NCBI RefSeq assembly: GCF_002355735.1
Contig: NZ_AP014879.1
Location: 124,001 to 188,000, forward strand
Length of the DNA stretch: 64,000 nt
Source of the DNA: Sulfuricaulis limicola
Lineage (GTDB): Bacteria; Pseudomonadota; Gammaproteobacteria; Acidiferrobacterales; Sulfurifustaceae
Direction: 5' to 3'
Position numbers and translations under genes: made by a program. The number at the start of each line of letters is the position of its first letter. The first letter of the stretch is position 1. This document shows positions 8,458 to 16,200 of this stretch, piece after piece. A model generated the notes under the pieces. That model was not told the origin of the DNA, did not search any database, and was given only the letters and a program-made list of their open reading frames with translations.

Positions 8458-8658
8458 TTACAATAAATCAGGCGTCAGGCGGGAAGGGTCCGGGAGCGGT
8501 TCGTTTGATTCTGTCCCGGGCACATCCAGCTTGCGCAGGACGTGATAGATGGCGCCCTGGGTAACCCCCAGCCGCTGCGCGATCTGGGTGTTGGTCAGGC
8601 CCTGTTGCTTCAATTTGCGCACCTTCAGCGGGTCAAGCTTGCGGAATGACTTGGCCAA
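8458..8658 (-). CDS. Small helix-turn-helix protein (resolvase/Hin-type HTH)
   Basis: 66 residues. The core LKQQGLTNTQIAQRLGVTQGAIYHVLRK is a clear tri-helical HTH of the kind found at the C-terminus of resolvases and in small DNA-binding proteins. No recombinase catalytic domain is present, so this is a stand-alone DNA-binding protein. It lies just downstream of a Ner-like gene on the same strand, in a cluster of three regulators. Target unknown. Confidence 0.7.
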   Translation of the reverse strand: MAKSFRKLDPLKVRKLKQQGLTNTQIAQRLGVTQGAIYHVLRKLDVPGTESNEPLPDPSRLTPDLL

Positions 8659-8718
8659 GATTTCTCCCCTTTGCCTGCATCAAACAGGTTCCCTGCGTGA
8701 CTTGCCGGGCGTCGCGCT

Positions 8719-8991
8719 TTACGAGACGCGCCGGGTGTCGCGTGTTTTTTCCAGGACGTTCTCGCCGTTGGTGCGAGTCCGGTGTTTCACCGCGTGGTAG
8801 CGGTCCGGAAAAAGTTTTTCCAGCGGGATGCCGATGATTTCGGAAACGCGTTTCTCGACGCGGGCGCTGAAGTACTTGCGCGTCAGCACCTGCTGCACCG
8901 ACTGCGGTCCGAACAGGCCCAGCTCCATGGCGACGCGCGTGAGGGTGTAACCCTTTCTGGCGAGCGCGAACTTCAGGTCCAGGTAATCCAT
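8719..8991 (-). CDS. Ner/Nlp-like DNA-binding regulator
   Basis: 90 residues. The segment LKFALARKGYTLTRVAMELGL and the later VEKRVSEIIGIPLEKLFPDRY resemble Ner of Mu-like phages and the Nlp (Sfs-type) chromosomal regulators, small HTH proteins that bind early promoters. The C-terminal ~20 residues are polar and probably disordered. It is transcribed divergently from a repressor-like gene at 9081 across an 89-bp spacer with a palindrome, the typical geometry of a phage regulatory switch. No other phage genes are nearby. Confidence 0.72.
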   Translation of the reverse strand: MDYLDLKFALARKGYTLTRVAMELGLFGPQSVQQVLTRKYFSARVEKRVSEIIGIPLEKLFPDRYHAVKHRTRTNGENVLEKTRDTRRVS

Positions 8992-9026
8992 TCTTGTTAT
9001 TCCCTTTATCCCTTGTGTTAGGATGC

Positions 9027-9044
9027 AGCTGAAGATAATCAGCT
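9027..9044. promoter_or_regulatory. Palindromic candidate operator between divergent regulators
   Basis: AGCTGA-AGATAA-TCAGCT is a perfect 6-bp dyad with a 6-bp spacer, midway between the Ner-like gene (start 8991) and the repressor-like gene (start 9081). It contains GATAAT, a possible -10. Position suits autoregulation by one or both regulators. Confidence 0.5.
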
Positions 9045-9080
9045 TTACTTTTCCATGTTCCTTTGATCAGAGTTCAGAGT

Positions 9081-9548
9081 ATGGTGATCAAAATTACACC
9101 TGTCAACTCGGGTAGTGTAATAAATTCCTCTCCGGGCCGGCTGAAGGCGGAGCGCACCCGGCTGGGCTTGAGCCAGGTGGCGCTGGGCCAGGCGCTGGGG
9201 GTGACCAAGTGGACCATCATCAATTATGAAAGGACCGGCGGGCGCGGGACGCCGATCCCGGCGGACCTGCTTTCCGCCTGCTCCCGGCTCGGGATGGACG
9301 TGCAATACATCGTCACCGGCGTGTCTTCCAGCAACCTGAACCGGGTGGCGGAGGAGACCGGCAGCTACCGGGTGGAGCCGAAACGGTCGCCGGCCCTGTC
9401 GCCGGATGAACACCGGCTGCTGGAAAAATACCGCCGTCTCAAACCGTCCCAGCGCGCGCAGGCGCAAACCATTGTGGGGGCCCTGATCCCGGCGGAAGGC
9501 AAACCGGCGAAAAAACCGGTTTCACGGCTGCGGCGCGGGAAACGTTGA
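9081..9548 (+). CDS. XRE-family (phage repressor-like) transcriptional regulator
   Basis: 155 residues from the ATG at 9081 (an in-frame TTG lies at 9063). The HTH is LKAERTRLGLSQVALGQALGVTKWTIINYE, followed by a short segment (IPADLLSACSRLGMDVQYIVTG) common in phage CI-like and XRE regulators that carry this domain. The C-terminus is basic (KPAKKPVSRLRRGKR). No LexA-type peptidase domain is visible. Divergent from the Ner-like gene; together they could form a bistable switch. The regulated genes are not evident. Confidence 0.78.
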   Translation: MVIKITPVNSGSVINSSPGRLKAERTRLGLSQVALGQALGVTKWTIINYERTGGRGTPIPADLLSACSRLGMDVQYIVTGVSSSNLNRVAEETGSYRVEPKRSPALSPDEHRLLEKYRRLKPSQRAQAQTIVGALIPAEGKPAKKPVSRLRRGKR

Positions 9549-9558
9549 GTCTTGGGGC

Positions 9559-10086
9559 TTACTTCAGGTAATCGTTCTTGAGATCGACGTAGTGCCGGGC
9601 CGAGTATTCGAACCAGGCCTTTTCCTCGTCCGTCAGCTCGCGCACGCGCTTCGCCGGCCGGCCCATCCAAAGGTAACCGCCTTCCAGTTCTTTGCCTTCG
9701 GTAACGAGACTGCCGGCGCCGAGGAACACGCCTTCGCGCAGCACCGCGCCGTCGAGAATGGCGGAACCCATGCCGATCAGACAGCGCGACTCGACGGTGC
9801 AACCGTGGATGATGCATTGATGGCCGATGGTGACGTCGTCGCCGACGATGACGGCCCAGCCGCCCGGAACCCCTTCATAGTCGTGCGTGCCATGGAGAAT
9901 GCTGCCGTCCTGGATGTTGGTTCTGCTGCCGATGCGGATGTAATTGACGTCACCGCGCACCGAGCACATGGGCCAGATGGAAGTATCGGCGCCGATGACC
10001 ACGTCGCCGATGATGCTCGCGGCTTCATCGATGTAAACCCGGGGTCCGACGGTGGGCAGGATGCCTTTGTAGGGGCGTATCGCCAT
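9559..10086 (-). CDS. Gamma-carbonic anhydrase family protein
   Basis: 175 residues from the ATG at 10086. A left-handed beta-helix of hexapeptide repeats (IGDVVIGADTSIW, IRIGSRTNIQDGSILHG) ends in a C-terminal helix. Metal ligands of the gamma class are visible as the histidines in HGTHD and GHQCIIHGC. YrdA/CaiE-like members are common in gammaproteobacteria and often have uncertain activity; reversible CO2 hydration is the family prototype. TATAAT lies 7 nt before the ATG, with no Shine-Dalgarno site. It converges on the regulator gene. Confidence 0.9.
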   Translation of the reverse strand: MAIRPYKGILPTVGPRVYIDEAASIIGDVVIGADTSIWPMCSVRGDVNYIRIGSRTNIQDGSILHGTHDYEGVPGGWAVIVGDDVTIGHQCIIHGCTVESRCLIGMGSAILDGAVLREGVFLGAGSLVTEGKELEGGYLWMGRPAKRVRELTDEEKAWFEYSARHYVDLKNDYLK

Positions 10087-10093
10087 GGCCGCG

Positions 10094-10099
10094 ATTATA
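10094..10099 (-). promoter_or_regulatory. Perfect -10 TATAAT 7 nt before gamma-carbonic anhydrase start
   Basis: On the minus strand TATAAT, then CGCGGCC, then ATG. Suggests transcription starts at or next to the start codon. Confidence 0.55.
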
Positions 10100-10115
10100 G
10101 GAAGAAAAAGCCGGC

Positions 10116-11120
10116 CTACGCCATCCACGACAACGGGAGTTCATCCAGCGCTGCGGCCTGCTGCTTGAGCGCCAGCACCTGTTCCTCCCAGTAGCGCCGC
10201 GTGTTGAACCACGGGAAGTTGCGCGGGAAGGCGGGGTCGTCCCAGCGCTCCGCGAGCCAGGCCATGTAGCGCAGCATGCGCAGCGTGCGCAGGGGTTCCA
10301 TCAGGCGCAGTTCGGCGGCATTGAACTCCATGAACTCGGTGTAGCCGGACAGCACATCGGCCAGCTGCAGTTCCATGTCCTCGCGGTCGCCGGAAAGCAG
10401 CATCCACAAATCCTGCACCGCCGGGCCGGTCAGGCAGTCGTCGAAATCCACCAGGTGCGGGCCGGTGCCGGTCCAGAGAATGTTGCCGAGATGACAGTCG
10501 CCGTGCAGGCGGATCCACGCGGCATCATCAGCGGCGCGGAAGGCGGCTTCGATCGGCGGAAACAGGTATTCCATGATGGCGAAGAACGAGGCGCGCAGTT
10601 CTTCCGGCACCATGTCGTGTTCTTTCAGATAGCGCACCGAGCGGTGTCCGAATTCCTCAATGCCCAGACGTGCACGGTGACGGAACGGTTCGGCCGCGCC
10701 GAGCCGGTGCAGGCGACCGAGATAGCGGCCGAGCAGGGCGCGGTCGTCGCGCGAGTTCAGCTCGGGCGCACGCCCCGGTTGCCACGGAAACACCGCGAAG
10801 CGAAAACCCCCGTGGTGACTGAGCGTGCCGCTGCCCGGGCGCGCCAGCGGCGCCACGGCCGGGATCTCGTGTTCGGCCAGCTGCAGCGCGAAGGTGTGTT
10901 CTTCCAGGATCGCGGCCTCGTCCCAGCGGCCGGGGCGGTAGAACTTGGCCACAGACGGCGGACCGTCCTCGGTGTCCACGCGGTAGACGCGGTTTTCGTA
11001 GCTGTTGAGCGCGAGCAGGCCGCCGGTGCAGCGCCCGCCGTACATTTCCACGGCCTCGAGGATGATCTCGGGCGTGAGTGCGTCATAGGGGTGAGCCGGG
11101 GAATCGGGGACGGTGGTCAC
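10116..11120 (-). CDS. srkA: SrkA/YihE-type stress response serine/threonine kinase
   Basis: 334 residues starting at GTG 11120. Fold is the aminoglycoside phosphotransferase/choline kinase type: N-terminal lobe SYENRVYRVDTEDG, catalytic HGDCHLGNILW near residue 209, metal-binding LVDFDDCLTGP. In E. coli the YihE/SrkA kinase protects cells under envelope and toxin-antitoxin stress. Length matches the family (~328 aa). Divergent from prlC with only 24 bp between the start codons; a TATAAC hexamer lies 8 nt upstream and overlaps the opposite -10. Confidence 0.9.
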   Translation of the reverse strand: MTTVPDSPAHPYDALTPEIILEAVEMYGGRCTGGLLALNSYENRVYRVDTEDGPPSVAKFYRPGRWDEAAILEEHTFALQLAEHEIPAVAPLARPGSGTLSHHGGFRFAVFPWQPGRAPELNSRDDRALLGRYLGRLHRLGAAEPFRHRARLGIEEFGHRSVRYLKEHDMVPEELRASFFAIMEYLFPPIEAAFRAADDAAWIRLHGDCHLGNILWTGTGPHLVDFDDCLTGPAVQDLWMLLSGDREDMELQLADVLSGYTEFMEFNAAELRLMEPLRTLRMLRYMAWLAERWDDPAFPRNFPWFNTRRYWEEQVLALKQQAAALDELPLSWMA

Positions 11121-11128
11121 GGCCGCAC

Positions 11129-11136
11129 GTTATAAT
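11129..11136. promoter_or_regulatory. Overlapping divergent -10 elements of srkA and prlC
   Basis: TATAAT (11131-11136) reads toward prlC and TATAAC (11134-11129) toward srkA; the two hexamers overlap by four bases. Each ends 8 nt before its start codon. Neither gene has a Shine-Dalgarno sequence, and convincing -35 boxes are not visible. Confidence 0.6.
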
Positions 11137-11144
11137 ACTTCGAT

Positions 11145-13202
11145 ATGGAAAACACCTCTCTCGTCTCCAACCCGCTGCTCGATCTCACACAACCACCCCG
11201 TTTCGGCGTCATCCTTCCGGAGCATGCCGAACCGGCGCTGGACCGGGTGCTGGCAGAAAACCGCGCCGCCCTGGAGCGGGTGCTGGCATCCGGCGGTCCT
11301 TATGCCTGGGACAATTTCGCGCAGCCGATCGAGGACATGCGCGAACGCCTGGTGCGCCTGTGGTCGCCGGTGTCGCACCTGCACGCGGTCATGGACAGCG
11401 AGGCGCTGCGCGCCGCCTACAATGTCGGGCTGCCGAAACTTACCGCCTATTTCACGGAGCTGGCGCAGGACGAGCGGCTGTACGCCGGTTACAAGGCCAT
11501 CGCCGCGAGCCCGGGGTTTTCAGGGCTGACCCAGGCGCAGAAAAAAATCATCGAAAATACGTTGCGCGATTTCCGCCTTGCCGGCGCCGAGCTGCCGCCG
11601 GACAAGAAGGCGCGCTTCAAGGCCTTGCAACAGGAGCTCGCGGCCCTGCAGAGCAAGTTCTCGGAGAACGTGCTCGACGCCACCCAGGCGTGGGATTTGC
11701 GCATCACCGACGAAAAGGACCTCGCCGGCCTGCCCGAGTCGGCGCGCGCCATGGCGCGGCAGGACGCGCAGGAGAAAAATCTGCAAGGCTGGCGCTTCAC
11801 CCTCGAGGGCCCGTCCTACATCGCCTTCATGACCTACGCCGATGATCGCGAGCGGCGCCGGCAGATGTACGAGGCCTTCATGACGCGCGCCAGCGATCAG
11901 GGGCCGTCGGCGGGCAAGTGGGACAACGGCGGGTTGATCCTGGGCCTGTTGCGGCTGCGACGCGAGGCCGCGCAACTGCTCGGTTTCAATAATTACGCCG
12001 AGTATGCGCTACAGACGCGCATGGCCAAAACGGTTCCCGAGGTGATGGATTTCCTGAACGATCTCGCGCGCCGCGCCAAACCCGCGGCACAGAAGGATTT
12101 CGAGGAACTGAAACAGTTCGCGCGCGAGGCGCATGGCGTGGAACGGCTCGAGGCCTGGGATATCGCGTATTACTCCGAGAAGCTGCAACAGGCGAAATAC
12201 CGCATTTCGCAGGAAGACCTGCGGCCGTATTTCCCGGAGACCAAAGTCGTGCCCGGCCTGTTCGAGGTGGTCGAGCGGCTGTACGGCCTGAAGATCACCG
12301 GGGTCAGGGGCGTTGAGGTGTGGCACCCGGACGTGCGTTTCTATGAAATCCGCGACAGCACGGGCGAAGTGCGCGGGCGCTTTTACATGGACCTGTACGC
12401 GCGCGCCAACAAGCGCGGCGGCGCGTGGATGGACGAATGCATCAACCGCAAGCGCACCGCGGGCGGCGTGCAGGTGCCGGTGGCCTACCTGGTGTGCAAT
12501 TTCACCCCGCCCGTGGGCGGCCGGCCGGCGCTGTTCACCCATGACGAGGTCATCACGCTGTTCCACGAATTCGGTCACGGCCTGCACCACATGCTGACGA
12601 AGGTGGATTATGTGGGTGTGGCGGGCATCAATGGCGTGGCCTGGGACGCGGTCGAGCTGCCGAGCCAGTTCATGGAGAACTGGTGCTGGGAGCGCGAGGC
12701 GCTCGATCTCATCGCCGGGCATCACCAGAGCGGTGCGAAAATTCCGGACGAGCTGTACGTCAAAATGATCGCGGCCAAAAACTTCCAGTCCGGCATGCAG
12801 TTCGTGCGCCAGCTGGAGTTCTCGCTGTTCGACATGCGCCTGCACGGTGAATACAACCCGGATGGCGGCAAGGGCGTGCAACAGGTTCTGGACGAGGTGC
12901 GTGCCGAGGTGGCGGTGGTGATTCCGCCGGCGTTTAACCGCTTCCAGAACGGTTTTTCCCACATCTTCGCCGGCGGCTATGCCGCCGGCTACTATAGTTA
13001 CAAGTGGGCCGAGGTGCTGTCGGCCGATGCTTTCAGCAAGTTCGAGGAAAACGGGGTGTTCGATCGCGCCACCGGCCTGCAATTTTTGCGGAACGTTCTC
13101 GAGCAGGGCGGCTCGCGTGAGCCGATGGAGTTGTTCGTGAATTTTCGGGGACGCTCACCCAGGATCGATGCACTGTTGCGGCATTCCGGACTGGCCGCTT
13201 AA
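11145..13202 (+). CDS. prlC: Oligopeptidase A (M3 family zinc metallopeptidase)
   Basis: 685 residues, full length for the family. PrlC/OpdA degrades oligopeptides, including cleaved signal peptides, in the cytoplasm. The zinc site is HEFGH in LFHEFGHGLHHML near residue 473, with the third ligand glutamate in ELPSQFMENW. The N-terminal region is the helical M3A domain. Followed 12 nt later by a YgiM-like gene. Confidence 0.96.
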   Translation: MENTSLVSNPLLDLTQPPRFGVILPEHAEPALDRVLAENRAALERVLASGGPYAWDNFAQPIEDMRERLVRLWSPVSHLHAVMDSEALRAAYNVGLPKLTAYFTELAQDERLYAGYKAIAASPGFSGLTQAQKKIIENTLRDFRLAGAELPPDKKARFKALQQELAALQSKFSENVLDATQAWDLRITDEKDLAGLPESARAMARQDAQEKNLQGWRFTLEGPSYIAFMTYADDRERRRQMYEAFMTRASDQGPSAGKWDNGGLILGLLRLRREAAQLLGFNNYAEYALQTRMAKTVPEVMDFLNDLARRAKPAAQKDFEELKQFAREAHGVERLEAWDIAYYSEKLQQAKYRISQEDLRPYFPETKVVPGLFEVVERLYGLKITGVRGVEVWHPDVRFYEIRDSTGEVRGRFYMDLYARANKRGGAWMDECINRKRTAGGVQVPVAYLVCNFTPPVGGRPALFTHDEVITLFHEFGHGLHHMLTKVDYVGVAGINGVAWDAVELPSQFMENWCWEREALDLIAGHHQSGAKIPDELYVKMIAAKNFQSGMQFVRQLEFSLFDMRLHGEYNPDGGKGVQQVLDEVRAEVAVVIPPAFNRFQNGFSHIFAGGYAAGYYSYKWAEVLSADAFSKFEENGVFDRATGLQFLRNVLEQGGSREPMELFVNFRGRSPRIDALLRHSGLAA

Positions 13203-13214
13203 GGACAAAACGCC

Positions 13215-13826
13215 ATGACAGGAAGTCTGCGTGTCGTCGCCATGCTGGCAATGCTGGGTGTGTTTTCCGCCGTCCAGGCGGAAACGGTTTACGTCGCCGA
13301 GCGCATCCGCATCGGGTTGCGCGCGGAGATGGACGAAGCCAGCCCGGTGGTAAAAACGGTTGAAACTGGCGCCGCACTGGAGGTGGTCGAGCGCCTGGAA
13401 AAGCTGGTGCGCGTGCGCGACTCTCAGGGAACTGAGGGTTGGATCGAGGCGCGTTATCTCAGCCCCGAACCGCCGGCGCGGCTGCAGCTCACCCGGCTTC
13501 AGGAAGATCTGGCCAAAAGCCGGACGCAGGCGGCGGAAGCGCAGGCTCAGCTCAAGAAAGCCCAGTCGGCCCTGGCGGAACAGGCTGAAAAAATAAAGGA
13601 ACTGGAGAAAAATGCCGCCGACAGGCCGGCGCCCGCCCCGGCCGCACCGGTGGTGATCAAGGCCCCGCCGCCCGTCACCCCCGACGCGGCGAATACCGGT
13701 TTCAGCTTCAGTTACCCGTGGCTCGGGATTTCTTTTGCTATGCTGGTAATTGGATTCGCCGCCGGCGTGCGCTGGCTGCGCGAGTCCATCCGCAAACGAT
13801 CGGGTGGCATGTATCTGAGGGTTTGA
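13215..13826 (+). CDS. YgiM-like SH3-domain membrane-anchored protein (TIGR04211 type)
   Basis: 203 residues: signal peptide (cleavage after SAVQA), bacterial SH3 domain (residues ~24-85, ending GWIEARYL), a Lys/Glu/Ala-rich coiled coil (~90-135), a Pro/Ala linker, and one C-terminal membrane segment with a basic tail (RESIRKRSGG). The layout matches YgiM-type proteins, thought to act at the periplasmic face of the inner membrane; function not established. Lies between prlC and a glutaredoxin-domain gene, 3 nt from the latter, so co-transcription is likely. Confidence 0.78.
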   Translation: MTGSLRVVAMLAMLGVFSAVQAETVYVAERIRIGLRAEMDEASPVVKTVETGAALEVVERLEKLVRVRDSQGTEGWIEARYLSPEPPARLQLTRLQEDLAKSRTQAAEAQAQLKKAQSALAEQAEKIKELEKNAADRPAPAPAAPVVIKAPPPVTPDAANTGFSFSYPWLGISFAMLVIGFAAGVRWLRESIRKRSGGMYLRV

Positions 13827-13829
13827 TCC

Positions 13830-14390
13830 ATGAAGCGCTCCAAGACAATTTTTATCGCGGTGCTGACCGTTGCCGGCCTGTGCGCAGCACAGGCGGAATC
13901 GCTGTACAAGTGGGTGGACAGCCAGGGACGGGTGTCGTATCACGACCGGCCGCCGCCGGAAGGTTCCGATTTTCGCGTCGAGCAGAAAAACCTCGACGCC
14001 GGCAGGAAATCCGAGGTGGATGACACGCTCGAAAAAATCGTCGAGAAGTATCCGGTCGTTCTCTATTCCGTGCCCGTGTGCGGTTCCTGTGACCTCGCGC
14101 GCGCCTACCTGGAAAAACGCAAGATCCCGTACAGCGAGAAGAATCTGGAAAACAACGTCGAACTGCAACAGAAGCTGAAACAGAAGTACGGCGCGCTGTC
14201 GGCGCCGACGATCACGATCGGCGAGAAAGTCATGAAGGGCTATGTGGAGTCCATCCTCGAGGGCGAACTGGATACCGCCGGCTATCCAAAAATGGAAGCG
14301 TCCGGATCCGGCAAGGAAGAAGTCACAGGCCAGGAGAACACCTCTGCCACCGGAGATGCCGGCCAGCAACCTGCCCGCCGCCGTTATTGA
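13830..14390 (+). CDS. Exported DUF4124 + glutaredoxin-domain protein
   Basis: 186 residues. Signal peptide ending AAQA, then a DUF4124-type segment (ESLYKWVDSQGRVSYHDRPP), then a glutaredoxin-like fold with the CGSC active site near residue 83 and the cis-proline in SAPTITIG. The C-terminus is low complexity and polar. Probably a periplasmic thiol-disulfide protein; partner unknown. The CGSC motif differs from the CPYC of classical glutaredoxins. Confidence 0.8.
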   Translation: MKRSKTIFIAVLTVAGLCAAQAESLYKWVDSQGRVSYHDRPPPEGSDFRVEQKNLDAGRKSEVDDTLEKIVEKYPVVLYSVPVCGSCDLARAYLEKRKIPYSEKNLENNVELQQKLKQKYGALSAPTITIGEKVMKGYVESILEGELDTAGYPKMEASGSGKEEVTGQENTSATGDAGQQPARRRY

Positions 14391-14410
14391 ACCGGCCTGA
14401 ATCCAGGCCG

Positions 14411-14416
14411 TAAACT
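14411..14416 (+). promoter_or_regulatory. -10-like TAAACT 7 nt before xthA
   Basis: TAAACT, CCCTGCC, ATG. Same spacing as other candidate leaderless starts in the window, but the hexamer is weaker. Confidence 0.35.
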
Positions 14417-14423
14417 CCCTGCC

Positions 14424-15197
14424 ATGAAAATCGCCACGTGGAATGTCAATTCCATCCGTGTGCGCCTGCCCCAGGTGCTGGCGTGGCTGGAAAAAGAAAA
14501 CCCCGACGTGCTGTGCCTGCAGGAAACCAAGATCACCGACGAGGAATTCCCCACGGCGGCGCTGCGCGAGGCCGGGTACCGGGCGGTTTACGCCGGCCAG
14601 AAGACCTATAACGGCGTCGCCACCCTGAGCCGGGCGCCGGCGGAAGACATCGTCAGCGCGCTGCCCGGCGCCGCCGGCGACCAGAAGCGCCTGCTGGCCG
14701 CGACCGTGGGCGGCATGCGCGTGATCAATGTGTACATACCGAACGGCGAGGAGGTCGGTTCGGAAAAGTATTCCTACAAATTATCCTGGCTCAAGGCGCT
14801 CGAAAAATTCATCGCCCGGGAACTGAAAAGCCATCCGCGCCTGGCGCTCCTGGGCGATTACAACGTCGCGCCGGAAGCGCGCGACGTGCATGATCCCAAA
14901 CGCTGGGAAGGCCGTGTGCTTTTCAGCGACAAGGAGCGCGCGGCGTTTCAACGGCTGATCCGGCACGGCCTGGCAGACGTGTTCCGGCAATTCGATCAGC
15001 CGGAAAAGTGTTTCAGCTGGTGGGATTACCGCGCCGGCGCCTTCCAGCGCAACCACGGCCTGCGCATCGACCACATCCTGTGCAGTCCGCGGTTGGCGGA
15101 AGCATGCCGGGGATGCCGCATCGATATCGAACCGCGCCGGCACGAGCGGCCTTCGGATCACGTCCCGGTGATCGCCGAATTTGGCGTTACGCCATGA
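14424..15197 (+). CDS. xthA: Exodeoxyribonuclease III (AP endonuclease)
   Basis: 257 residues of the ExoIII family, which cuts DNA 5' to abasic sites and trims 3' ends in base excision repair. Landmarks: MKIATWNVNSIRVRL, the metal-binding glutamate in LQETKI, LGDYNVAP, and the catalytic histidine in ERPSDHVPVIAEF. Length matches short ExoIII proteins. Converges with the PhnD-like gene downstream. Confidence 0.95.
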   Translation: MKIATWNVNSIRVRLPQVLAWLEKENPDVLCLQETKITDEEFPTAALREAGYRAVYAGQKTYNGVATLSRAPAEDIVSALPGAAGDQKRLLAATVGGMRVINVYIPNGEEVGSEKYSYKLSWLKALEKFIARELKSHPRLALLGDYNVAPEARDVHDPKRWEGRVLFSDKERAAFQRLIRHGLADVFRQFDQPEKCFSWWDYRAGAFQRNHGLRIDHILCSPRLAEACRGCRIDIEPRRHERPSDHVPVIAEFGVTP

Positions 15198-15218
15198 CGT
15201 CCGCGGCGCCGCCCGGTT

Positions 15219-16046
15219 TCAGCGTGATTCGGCGAGGTCGAAGCCCCAGGTGTCGCGCAAGAGCTTACCCAGCCCCGCGTATTCAGCCTTTGTCGCCGGT
15301 TCGAAATCCTCCACCTTGAACTCGCCACGCAGTTTCTGGGTGGCGATCTTGCCCTCGGGTGACAGCAGCGCCGCCGTGATTTTGTCTTTCAGATCGGACG
15401 CCAGGCGCGGGCCCGCGGTGAAGGCCTGGTTCGGCAGCGCCCGGCTGGAGAAGATGACGCGGGCGCCGCCCTGTTCCGCCGCCAGTTTCTCGTACATTTT
15501 TGCCTGGAGAATTCCGGCCACGCATTTTCCGTTCATGACACCCTTGTAAGCTTCCGGGAAACTCTGGGTTTCCACGATCAGGGGTTGACGCGAGGGGTTG
15601 TCAAATTCGTAAAGCACCGTCAGCGTGGCGAGGTTTGGCGGAGGGAACGCACAGACGGCGCGACCGGCGAGCTGCTTCAGCTCCTGTATCTTTTCCTGCT
15701 CCTTTTTTACCGCGACCACAAAGCTCAGTTTTCCCGGCAGTTTCACCAGCGGAACATGCCCCTGCCTGTCCTGACGCCATCCAATGAAAGCCGGCCCGTC
15801 AAAAACGATGTCGTAATCACCCCGTTGCATGTCGCGTTGATAAACCAGCCAGTTTTCCGGATACCGGTAGATGACCTTCTGGCCGGCGACCCGGGACAGG
15901 TAATCCGCAATCGGTTGATAAACTTCTTCGCCCTTGGCGCGGGATTCACGCGGCGGGGAGGAGAAAATCAGGTCCGCCAGGGCGGGCGGCGCGGCAAAAA
16001 CCCCGGACAACAGCAAAGAACACACGGCAAGATTTCTTGTCAGCAT
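15219..16046 (-). CDS. PhnD-like periplasmic solute-binding protein
   Basis: 275 residues from the ATG at 16046, which precedes a good signal peptide (LAVCSLLLSGVFAAPPALA). The body has features of the PhnD/SsuA/transferrin-type binding-protein family: an N-terminal strand LIFSSPPRE, VYQPIADYLSRVAGQKVIYR, YDIVFDGPAFIGW, GRAVCAFPPPN, and GKCVAGILQ. These proteins serve ABC importers or sensor kinases. No permease or ATPase follows. It is divergent from apbE at the edge of an iron island, so iron or chelate sensing is possible, but the ligand cannot be predicted. Confidence 0.75.
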   Translation of the reverse strand: MLTRNLAVCSLLLSGVFAAPPALADLIFSSPPRESRAKGEEVYQPIADYLSRVAGQKVIYRYPENWLVYQRDMQRGDYDIVFDGPAFIGWRQDRQGHVPLVKLPGKLSFVVAVKKEQEKIQELKQLAGRAVCAFPPPNLATLTVLYEFDNPSRQPLIVETQSFPEAYKGVMNGKCVAGILQAKMYEKLAAEQGGARVIFSSRALPNQAFTAGPRLASDLKDKITAALLSPEGKIATQKLRGEFKVEDFEPATKAEYAGLGKLLRDTWGFDLAESR

Positions 16047-16200
16047 GGATGGGCCTGTGAGACGAAGTAGGGGGGATGGAACGTGTCGTAACGCAATACC
16101 GGAAGTCACGGATATAGTTATAGAAGACGCCAACCAGGACGGCTTATTCCCGCGTATCATGGAAATTTTCAGGCTCGGAAGTTTATGCCATGCAAATCCG

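Noticed and set aside
8458-9548. Prophage remnant
   Set aside because: Only three small regulators; no integrase, structural or lysis genes and no att duplication visible.
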